64,000 bases of DNA from Ancylostoma caninum. Taxonomy: Eukaryota; Nematoda; Chromadorea; Rhabditida; Ancylostomatidae. The notes under the pieces are model-generated. The model was not told the origin of the DNA. It did no database searches and worked only from the letters and a program-made list of their open reading frames with translations. Numbering within the stretch: position 1 is the first letter of the stretch; every line of letters starts with the position of its first letter. The position numbers were made by a program, and so were the translations under genes. Where the stretch lies: the NCBI GenBank assembly GCA_037903475.1, contig JBAJFG010000636.1:124001-188000 (forward strand), given 5' to 3'. Positions 41,201-53,200 of the stretch are shown in pieces.

Positions 41201-44200
41201 TCTGGGTCTTATACGGTAATCCTGGGGAATGCAATGTTGGCGTCTTTTAAAAAATTGGCAATATTTTTGAAAACTCCGCAACCAGGACTTCTACCATGAA
41301 CTACTGGTACTGAAACCCCAGGAAAAATACCAAAGGTGGTAAATCTCTTGAAACACCCTGCTCTAAAAACAAAAGATCCCTTTATTTTAAGGTCCGATGA
41401 AGTAATTTCTTTTTTTTTTTGCAGGGTATGTTCTGCTCAACTGGGTCGTGCACCTGTCTCAGCAACTTCGTCGCAATCCAAGGCTACTGCTATCTGAAGA
41501 AAAATCCCGGAGAAAGCGGCTGTCAATACGCTGAACAGTGCAGCGCCGTATGGCCAGAAAGTCGTTGCGAGAAGTCTCGCTGCGAGTGCCCCGAAGACGT
41601 CAACGGTATCCCATACGTGCAGGCGAAGACTCGTGACGGTGTCATCTGTATCCTCCATTCGGGCGAGGACGGCGATCCCGTACCCAAATGTCCTCTACCG
41701 GAATACGATGACGACCTGTTGACGATGCCCGTCTCTCAGTTGAGGAACCCGGCGATGACCGATCCGGACGACTCTGATGTCGAGCTCGGGGAACACGTGA
41801 ATCCATTGCAGTTCTGCTCGTCGTCTTCTACGGATTATACGAACTTTGTGGCGAACGGCGGCGGTGCCTGTGTCTATTCGCAGGATCCACAGAACGGTGA
41901 TGGCGTTTATATTGCTGATATCTACGACTGCGTCACCTCAGTCGCTTCGATGGCTAATGTGAAGACTGCGATGGAGGGAGTTTATGACATCAGTCCAGCT
42001 GCTGATGGAATCTGCTGTCCTAACAGAGGTTTGTATTTATCGATTTTGAATCACCGGCTTGTCATGAAATCAATCAAAAGACAGACATTGTACATGGTTA
42101 AATTATGCTTGAATACAACTTTATTAAACAGAATCAAACTCTTTCGGTTGAATACCAATTTTCCAACGATCCCGTGACGATTTTGTGCCTGTCCAGTAGA
42201 CCTTGAGGTCATCAGAATTCAACGGATATTCACCTTCTTTAACATTACCTCTGGAATCTTCCCGAATTAACTCAAGAGTTACCAAATCATTCTCTTATTT
42301 TTTGGATTTTAAGACTACATTGAACTTCCTGAAAATTTCCTCCCCTGAAACAAGTAGTCCTAAGAATTTTATTCGGCTGACTACAGGGGTATATTAGAAT
42401 TCAAATATTCGATTTTTAGTAATTTGCAAATTAGAATTTTCCAGAACATGAAAGCAGTAAAACCTTCTGGAGAATGATAACAATGACATTAGAGCTTCTT
42501 CCTTCTTAAACATGCGGATTTTCTGGATTGGTTTCTGAGTAATTAATTTGGTTAATGAATTGATTTGGTTTGAATTGTAAGTTAGGGTAGTTGGAAGTTC
42601 ACTTTTTTTGAATCAAAAAGTCCAATGTTCGGTCAGAAAAAGCAGTTTTTCTTATTCAGTGCATATTTTCACAATTTTTCTTCTTCTGAACTACTCTTGA
42701 AAAAGTGTTGTTCTTTTACTATGCTATTTTGTTCTTCGGTATGATGGAACTGTGGAAACATCGAGTAATTTTGGAAAAATGGAGCTATGACGAAAAAACT
42801 GAGTTCATCTCCTTTACTAAACAGTACTGTGGTAATTCTATGGCTTCTTCGGAGACCACAATTTTTTCTTCACTTAGGAAGTCACCAACGGATAACTCTG
42901 TCTTTTCTGATATCGGCTTTAAGCTAGATTTAAACACTCAGATTGATGTTTTACTGGCCCTTTAGTTCTAAAGCAGTTCTTTTTCTGCTGTCCTAGCGAT
43001 ATTTATTCATTTTTTTCCACTCTTACTTTTATGTCTATTCTCGATAACAAAGGCCCACTTGTGAGAAACAATTATGAATAAATCGTAGACTACATGAAAA
43101 GGCCACTGGAAGAACTAAAATTCTATGGACCACCTCAACTTGGGTAACTAAACCACTCCTATTCCAGCCTTCACCTGTATACAACCGAAACGTGAAGCCG
43201 ACACTGGAGCAGCCGCTCCGGCCGGTGTGCGTCCGCGTTGGTGGTACAACGCCGTCACCGGCACCTGTGAGCAATTCATGTGGGATCCATGGGATGAGAC
43301 TGAGATGCAATCGCCGAACAACTTCAAAACCCGCGAACACTGCGAGTCCTACTGCCGAGACAGTAAGTTTCCATTCAGTACAAGTTTCCATTCCGTAGCG
43401 GATCATAGCCAATTCTAAAACTGTCTTCGTCATCACACAAAGTTTGTTGCTCGCAATGGAATTTCGTTGCTTCGCGTTCGGCTTTGACCGCGGGTCAAGT
43501 GAGCAAACACACTCAATAATCCGCGGGGCTACGCGCCCGGCGACTACGTCTACGTAGCACGCGCCCAAATAGCAGATGTAGTACGCGATGAAGAAAAAGC
43601 GCACAAAAGTCGCGTCCACATCGACGCGCACGAGAACTGTCGCGTTATTTTTGGGACACGAGGGGCGAAGGTCAGCATCACGCACTGCTGTTATTGAAAT
43701 CGTCCACTGATCTCATATAGATGGTGACGAACTCGAGGGCTAAGGGAATGCGTTGGCCTTTCTTCATTGGGGAAGTTTTGTAATAAATAAATACCCTAGC
43801 TGCTGCAGAAACGACTTCTTGACTAATGTAACATTTTCCGAAACAAATAAAAGAAGCCCTTCGTTGTCAACTTCCCTGAGTAGTATTTTGTAAAAGACAA
43901 GATAAATATACTTCAAATAGCAAGTGGATGTACAGTAGACGTCAATGGCGTTGGCCCATCTATGGCCTCGAGAAGGACGTCGCGCAACCGCACCGCGCGT
44001 GCCGTAACCTATGTATTCTGCTGCTTTTGTGCAATTTCTAGCAGCTTTTCTACCCGACTTTAACGATTTTCGAGCAAATCGGGAAGAAAACACCCTAGAA
44101 ATAGCATTCCGGAGACGACGACACCGATCCCGGCGCGCGCGGCGCGGTCGCGTTGCGTCCTTCTCGAGGCCGCGAATGGGCCACCGCCATTGCCGTCCAC

Positions 44201-47200
44201 TGTAAGGTATTGGTACCATTTGGCGACCTTCGCCCCAAAAACCTGGGGAAAGACTAGCTCAAGCCTTGCTGAGGAGATCAGCGCATTTCAGAAAAAGTAC
44301 TACCTTGCTTTGTAATCCTCTTTGTTGACTTATTATGGATATGCAGTAACTGGGATATCTTACAGAATCTTCACACATTTTACAGACGAATGTCATTCTC
44401 ACTATGCTGACCATGATTTTCACCATTATTACCATTCAGATGACACTTTCTAACCATTTACTACCATCATCCACCATACTTGAAGTAGAACCACCGTGAA
44501 CCGGCAAAGATTGGTTCAGGAGGTTTTTCAATTATCCCAACCGTCATGAATTGCGCAGTGGTACACGGGATTCTATGGAAACTTCAAAAAAAAACTGCGT
44601 TTACCTCTTAATTCTGAGAAGCACACGGCTAGACTCGAGGTGTAAGCACGAATTCCCCTCGCCATACACTTCCATGCTGAGAGTGCACCTCTTGGTAAGG
44701 TAGAATGAGCAAAAGTGGTAGTATAAGCTTCCGCAGCTGTAATTTCTTTTAGAGTGCATACTGGATGGGTGCGTGCGCATCAAGGGAGTGCACAATAAGG
44801 AAATCTTGAATTTTCTTCTTGGCTCCTGCCAAACGTTCACATAGAGGGCCCAGAAAGAGGCTCTTTGGCATTTTCCACCCTAACCATGCACATCATTGTG
44901 ATAAGCGGCACCTGGCGATTCTAGCCATCTATGGCTCCCTAAATCAATTTCGGTGTGGGTCAGTGTGTCCCTGAAAAGTAATGCAATGTCAGATAAAGAT
45001 CCCTGCGCGGCTACAAGCGGACATGTTTCCGATTACGTTGTAACGACGTAGGAAAATTTTTATAATTCCCCATTTCAGCCTGCAAACGTGGATCGCCCCA
45101 GTACACCACCGGCAGCTCCCAGAACGAAGATGAACCAATCAACAACTGCCAGACGGCGTCTTCCTGCACCTCAAACTACGAATGCACCACTATCGGCTCG
45201 ATGCAGATGTGTTGTCCGACAGTGTCATCAATCTGCAGTAACACCGGTGGTCGTCCAATTGACGCTATCCGTAATACTAATTTCGATCCTGGAATGAGCA
45301 TGAAGAGAAGCTTCAGTTTGTCTTTCTCCACATCTAGCAGGTTCGCCTTCTTCTGGGGACCGTCATTCTCTCTCAAGCATTCATAGACTTCATATCCATA
45401 TCTTTAGGTACTACTACGACGCTGAACAAGGCCGCTGCATTGCGTTCACCTACAATGGAGCGCTTGGAAACTTCAACAACTTCAAATCAGCAGCTGACTG
45501 TGAATTATTCTGCGCTAAATTGCAGTGCAAATATGGTACTCCATTGAAAATCGGTGCTGCCAACCAGCGCTGCAGCACCAATGCCGATTGCCCCAGTACC
45601 CACGAATGTCAGAGCGATCACAACGTCTGCTGCCCACGACCTCGTAAGTATTTGTCAATCAGCTTCTGTTTCTCCCACACTTTACCCATTAGGTTCTTTG
45701 TGAATTCTGGCGGCATCCCTTCTTCTGGAGGAGCAGTTTTCCAGCTCCACCTGAGTTCTCACCTTTCAACATACATATATTTTCATCCCTATAGAAATGA
45801 TCTATCATTTGATGCAACTGCAAACTGCGAACTTAAGGGCAATTTACGCTAGCTGCGTGCGTCAGTCGCGCATCAGTCGCACGCATCCATTTGAGAGGGA
45901 TTTTCCATGAAGACCGGTCAACAAGGCGTGTACATCCTCAATGAAAAGGGCGCGCGGCCACCGCTAGGTCGTAAACGCATGCGTCTGAGCTGCGATTGCG
46001 ATGCGACTGTGCTCTATTCTTCATCATATAGACGCACACGCGTCGGTCGCACGCATCCAGTATAAATTGCTCTTTAGATGACTTGTTATTGCTGGTTAAC
46101 TTTCTGGATTTTGAATCAATCATAATTTAGGGTTATCAGAGGCCGTTAGTTTAATTAATCCTAAGAATCCAATGCTTACTTAACAACACAGTTTTCTTTC
46201 AATACCCATCTACGAAATTTCTTGTAAATACCACAAAATCTCTACTAATCCAGCATCTCCACTCAGTTTTTAAATGATAACTAGATTCTTATTACTTTGA
46301 GATGTTAACAGACTGCCCCAGTGAACTGACGTCTCAGAAAGTAGGAAAAAAGCAATGACAAAATGTATTTTCATCCTTCTCTTTATCTCTTATGAACTTT
46401 CGCTCTACAGTAGGCCTACTGTTATCTCACTATTGAAACCATCTGTGCCAATCATGACCAAATTCACATAGGGGCTAGAGCGAGTTATTTTGTGCCACTT
46501 TGAGCCATTTGAACCTTTCCCGAGGGTAAGATAAACTTTGAGATTTCTATGCGGAAAACGGGGATTTTTTGGAAAATTTGGGAATTCCCAGGGATTTTCC
46601 AGGGGCAAAACAGAGGATTTCTGGAAAAGATCAAGGCCCTCCATCGACGCTCTGGGGCCTTTAATCACATTTTCCACTTTTTTATCACATTCACAAGTAC
46701 AACCTCCAGTTAGTAACAATACCATTTATGGAAACAACAATTTGCTCATGATCATAAGCAAATTTCTTTTTCCCAATTATGGCATAATTTTTTATGGACA
46801 TAAATCTGATATTAGGAGGGGCTTGCGAAACGAAAGGTTGCAATATTTTAAGTTGCTAATAAAATATCGTGATTTTCCTGTAGTTAGCGAACCTGTTATC
46901 GTTTCTTCCAAAATATTACACTATATAGTTATCCCACCCCTAATTTTGAAACGATTTTATGCACCATTTCATTGCTTTGCTTTAATTTAAGCATGACGAC
47001 TCAGTTATTCCAATACTAAGAGATTAGTGACACGCCGTACTGTCTGGGCCCGGATGAATCATTGAGATTACCCATGTTAAACGTGTTAATGTACCCAAAT
47101 TCACCCGTTGCCTAGCAGCCATCAACATTTTTACCCATATGTGAAGTTGTTTATACCCAGCTGTTACCCTTGGGTAATCGTATCCATGAGTATAACAGTA

Positions 47201-50200
47201 CTTATCCTTCCAATGATGCATCCGAGTCCAGGCGGTCGATTATTGTTTACTGTTGTATTCACTTCGGAAGTAATTTCTTTTTTCGGTTCTTGAGGTGAAG
47301 ATTGAATTTTCAAAGGTTTCTAAGTTGTACGCGTGCCCGTAATCATGTAACCTAATTAGGATCTACGTAAGCAATACAGAAAAATCTTCTATTAATTTAA
47401 AATCATACAAAACTTTTTAGGTAGCTCGCTTTTTCATTGATAATGTCACTTGCTCGATATTGTAATACTTTATATTTTGGCCGGTTATATTTAAAAACCT
47501 CTCGTTCTTTCTGAAATATCTCCCTTGGGCACTCCGCATGCGTTCGCGCTTTTTCTTCGGAGTATTTTGAGCAGTAGTACAAACCAACTGGTAGGTCTAC
47601 TAGGAGCGTCGATAAAAAATTTCACTGGATAAAAGATTGCACCAACAGTTATAGAAGCAGAGAATAAATTTTGCAAATATTATTTCTGTGGTTTTTAATG
47701 TTTCATCGTGGTGACCCCTCCTGCTTGTTAATCCTAAAAAGAATCCTAAAAAAGAAGGCGTTACACTCGCTGTACTCGCAGTATCATTGTGAAATGCAGA
47801 AAGCCATCCTGCAGAACCCACTGGTGCATTCAGCACTTTTTCAAAAACCAAACATTGTTTTTGAACGGCATGTCCACTCGTGGTCGTACTCGCCGCTCAC
47901 TGTCTGACTCATTGTTTCCGTGTCTTCCGCGTGTCCTCTCGACTCGCCGACGCTAATATCCGGCTATTTGCAGAAGCGATTTGTTCGCAACCGCTACGAT
48001 TGGGCGATTGTAAGCAGAGCGTGCGTCGCTATTGGTACAACGCTGTGACGAGAGCGTGCGAGATTTTCGACTACACCGGATGTCAGGGCAACGACAACAA
48101 CTTTGAAACGCTGCTTGAGTGTCAGAACACTTGCGAGAATATCATTCGTAAGTTCAGCAGCTAGTCGCTCACCTCTGCCAAAGAAATTCTTAGCAAATCA
48201 ATAATTGATTGCAGCCGAGCCACAGTGTCCACAAGGAGATGCGTACAAGGATTATCAGGGCAACTACTATGTGTGCTCTAACTCTGGAGCTGGGAACTCT
48301 TGCCCAGTGAACTATGAGTGCTACTTTGATGGATACGTCTGGGGATGTTGTCCAACAAAAGGTGAGTGAGTGACATCATCCATGACAGTTGTCCAAATAT
48401 CTCGATAAGCATCGGTAACGGCCACTTGGACATGTAAGGTAAGGGATTTACCCAAAAAAAAAATTCTTCGGATACATCTCCAGGAACAGCTCACAACTAA
48501 GGTGTAGGAAGCTAACGCGCACATTAAAATGTAACGTATCTAGCGCCGACATGCATCCCTGAGATTACCCGAGTTAAACATGCTAACACCACGCAAATTT
48601 ACCCATTCTTAACATGGGAGTCAACGAAGTTACCCTGGGTAATCTCAATGGTGCATCCAACCCTAGTTTCAAGCTTTGCCCAACAAGGTGCTACATCACG
48701 CTATGTACTATCTTTGCCCTCGGCTCTTAAAAAAACGAGGAAAACGCAAAAAAAAACAACAGTGCTCGATTCGAACATCTGAATCTCTGCTCAACAGCAA
48801 GGTGAGGCCGCATTAGTCGTTGAAATTACCCTGGGTAAAAGTGTCAACATCACACAAACCTAGCCATCGTTAACCAGGGCATGGACTCATCGTTGGAAGT
48901 ATGAGTAATGAACTACTGAGTGTAATAAAGTAATGTAATAAAGTAATACCTATGGATGTGATTACCCATGGATAGCAGCTAGGTATAACCGACGTCACCT
49001 ATGAGTAAATATGTTGATGGGTGCCAGGTAAAGAGTGAATTTGAATACGTTTACACGTGAACCATGAGTAATTTCAATTACTCATCCGGTCCCAGGACGT
49101 CAACAGGTTCACCCTGAGTAATCCCAATGCTGGGGGCGTTGCCCACTCGGCCGCGCTGTCTATAGAGTTACTTCGGTACCGAGCTCCTTTTTGAACTCGT
49201 GGCTTACCCTGGTAACAAACTCCTTTAGTTACGTAGAGAAAATTCTCAGTATCGGACGGCAAAGTGATATGTACACTGTAGCACCTTCATAGGCAAAGAT
49301 TCAATCCAGTAAGGTTTCGCTTTGAACTCAAGGGTAACCCTGCAGCTATTTCTTTGTAATTTATAACTCAGGCTGCTAGTCGGAAGTAAATCTCCCCTGT
49401 TTCAGCCTACACCTGCACCCTTTCACCTCACAAGGGAGTCACCTGCGGCAGTGGCTCCTCATACCGTTACTTCTACAACAGTCAAACCCAGGAATGCGAA
49501 AGCTTCCAGTACAACGGCTGTGACGGCAACTCGAACAACTTCGCCACCCGTGATGATTGTGAGAGTTACTGTAGCGTGGGCGGCTGTCCCTCAGGCGGTA
49601 CTCCCGAACGGAATGAGTTCGGTCAGCTGATGGTCTGTTCTGCCACCCAGGTCTGCCCAACCACCCATGAGTGCACGTCTGTAAACTCGGGCAGCAGTGT
49701 CGTGAATCGATGTTGTCCTACACGGTCGTATATCTGCTCGTTGCCTCCTCAGCAGGGCAGCGCTTGCTCCTCCTCAGCCGCGGCTCGTTACTACTTCAAT
49801 ATCGTTACCAAGGAGTGCACTCAGTTCACATACAACGGCTGCAGCGGAAATCTGAACAACTTCGGCACCATCGAGCAGTGTAACAACTTCTGTCTCTCGG
49901 CTGCCTGCACTCCTGGCGATGTCGCCTACGTCAATCCGAACACGAACATGCCGTACGAGTGCAACGCTGCTTTGAGTAACAGTTGTCCGACGAACTTCGC
50001 CTGTACGTATGATCAGTTGTCCGGCACGAGTGTGTGCTGTGGAGCTACCCATATGGGTGAGTTGACAGCGTTTATAGTGTTTAAGATAGTTATTGATCGA
50101 TCCATGCTTCCAGAGGTTTGCCCCGAAGGAGAGAAGGCCTACGTGAACGCTGTGGATATGAGCGTCCGTGAGTGTCTCATCAACGTTGAGGGATCCTGTC

Positions 50201-53200
50201 CAAGCAACTATTTGTGCCGATTCAACGCGCTCAAGAACCGCTACTACTGCTGCGCTTCCATCACTGGGGACCTTTGCCCAGCAGGAAAGGCGCTCTACCG
50301 TGAGCCTTCATCAAAGTCTCCCATCAGGTAAAAAACACCCTGTCCGACTGCTTTTAGCTCTCAAGTTGACCCACGTTTTCACTTCAGGTGTACCATCAGC
50401 AGTAGCAGCAACCAGTGTCCTACTGGCTACTCGTGTCAGTCCGACGTACCAGGAGCGTTCCAAGGATACTGCTGCTCGGCTAGTCATATCTGTCCGAATA
50501 AGGCCGAGTTCTATCTGGAGGAGAACAGCCAGATGCCAAGATCATGCACTGTTGGCGCGTTCATCACTTGCCCGACGGGATACAGCTGTCAAAGCACACA
50601 GTCCGAGTTTACCACTGGCTATTGCTGCAAGGGAGAAGTCGCTTCAGTTTCAGGTCTGCTTCATTGATCCATTTCATCTTTTAAAGCACGGCGCCACCTT
50701 AGACGTTTTTTTTTTTGAGATTTTTAAGCTACTTAAATCCACAAGAGCCGCTAATCACGGTAGTGTACATGACTCTATGTAGTAATGGCGAGAAACCCTT
50801 CTTTGAACACATTCTTCTGGGGAGCTTTTGGGCGGAGCCGAAGCCAGACGTTTCCTTAACATACACCCTCCTGCTGTAAGCGCATCACCCAACAGTTCAG
50901 AACAAACAACAGTGGGACACAAAGTTCCTTCACATGCACTTCTCTGGTGGGAGTACGACACCTCGCAGGTGCTCCCCACGGAGCATGAGAAGAACACGCA
51001 CTATCCCCAAGGCTCCGCCCAAAAGCTCCCTAGAAAAACATGTTTGAACGCAAGTTCTTCGCCTATTTTTTTTTTTTGCAAATCGAACCGAGTACACCAT
51101 TGTGTTTAGCCGTTCCTACCAATTCCAACCACGCAAAAATTTTAAAAATGGGTTGCGACAGTGCCTCTAGGGCTGTTGCATACTTCTCAATCAATATGGT
51201 TCCTTTGCTCGCTGCGGCATTGCGATCATGGTTTTGATGCATATCGATTGAGAGCTGCGCGTCGCTGGCGCCGTCGTCGGCAACCAATCGATACGCACCG
51301 CACTATCACCTGCGTCGTGGTGCCTGCAGCGACACAGCGCCTATACTTTGCGAGTAGTAAAGAAGCAGTCTGACTCCTGAATGACATTCACCATTGACTT
51401 TCATATTCCAGATGGATGCCCTCCCAACGAGTATGTCTACATGAAGGACAACCAAATCGCCGCCTGTGATCCATTCAATCCACCAAATGCTCCGTGCCCC
51501 AACGGCTACTCCTGCCAATGGTCCCTCTCCAACCAACGCTACCAATGCTGTGGAGCGACACCGATTACCACCCCGAAGTCCATCGCAGCTCTCGGGTGCC
51601 CGAATAATCAAGTTGCCTACCGAGACATCGCCACCAACGCTCCAAAAATCTGCACTGCAGCATCGCAGAACTGTCCCACGGGATATTTCTGCCAGTTCTC
51701 CACCGCCAACAATCAGTTCCAGTGCTGTGGAATGTCTGGTGGATGCCCGAACGACTCGGTGGCTTTCATTGGAATCACTGGCGAACCTCAGAGCTGTGCC
51801 ATTGGACAGAGCACTTGTCCGGCAGGATACTCTTGTCAGCGCAGTATTAGTGGATCCCAGTTGTGCTGCACTACGAATGAACAGAGTAAGTTCAAGTTTT
51901 TTTTTTTCTGGAAACGATCCTATTTCTTTCTTGATCGAACCATATCTTAAAAACATATGATATTCAGGACAAAATATATTCCTAATATAAACTACAGTGG
52001 AGGGCAATGTTGGTGGCCCATTCGCGGCCTCGGGAAGGACGCAGCGCGACCGCGCCGCGCGCGCCGGGATCGGTGTCGTCTACAGTGTGGATACTATTTC
52101 TAGGGTCTTTTCTTACCGATTTGCTCGGAATCTCTTAAAATCGGGTAGAAAAGTTGCCAGAAGTTGCATAAAAGCAACAGAATACATAGGTTACGGCGCG
52201 CGGGGTGGTTCCGCGACGTCCTTCTCAAGGCCGCAGATGAGCCAACGCCATTCACGTCCACTGTATTCAACTAGAATACGCTTCTAAAGTATAATAATTT
52301 TACACTAACTCCAAAAATTTTACGTTCTCATCAGCACTGCTCATAGCAAGGTGATCTTGATTCAGTTTTGGTTCTCCTCGATGCCATTGCCTAGCAATTA
52401 ACGCAAAAAGCAGCGCCTCGTCGCAAATTCACTACGCTTGTTTACTGGCTCTGACATAATCTAACAAACACCACGTGGATTTTAACCAGTTCTACCAGTG
52501 ATGACTCGTTAAGATTCATGTTATACCACAGAACAACTTGGTGAAGTCGCGTTGCATCGCAGAGATCCACAAGGAGTATAACCACCACGTCGTCATGGCT
52601 TGACTGATACTTTTTTCCTTTTGGTGCTAATTGATTATCGATTACTCATGACGCTGTGACGCTCCGCCCAAAATCGAATGGTATGTAGTTGATGTGGTCA
52701 GGCGATTGCGATTTAGGATGGAATACCCAGCATGGTGTTAACAATGCTTATTGTTAGTGACATTAAGTAGTTTTCCCCAATAATTTTTCCCACCCCATAG
52801 ACGGGGGTCATGGCACATCATTACCCAGGAAAAATTAGTTGTGACCAGTGAAAATTGATAAATGGGACTAGAACTATTTTTGGCATGTTTGATATCCTGC
52901 TTTTCACGCTTGGAGGGATCCTTACAAATTTTCAAATTACTCTCTGATGACCACCATATAAATAAGTTGACAGAAAGTCAATTCCTTTCACTATATAACC
53001 TCTACGAGAAAATCTATCAGGCTACAGTTAGTCCAGGCCCACTCGCCTCACCGCATCATTTGCACCTTCGCACTTTGATTGTCTGTGCATCCACAAAATT
53101 TATTGTACCACCTCCCTCACTATCTATCGATATTGTGGCGTACGGTGCATGTTAGCCTCGACTACTGGTGTCTCGCATACATTTGTGAACCTTTCTAACT

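Noticed and set aside
43035..43685. 216-codon open frame on the minus strand
   Set aside because: It lies antisense to a verified Kunitz exon and extends into intron; the Cys pattern is a reverse shadow and no splice or domain supports it.
51306..52007. 233-codon open frame on the minus strand
   Set aside because: Antisense shadow of the lustrin-repeat exon at 51412-51885, whose strong codon bias keeps the opposite strand open.
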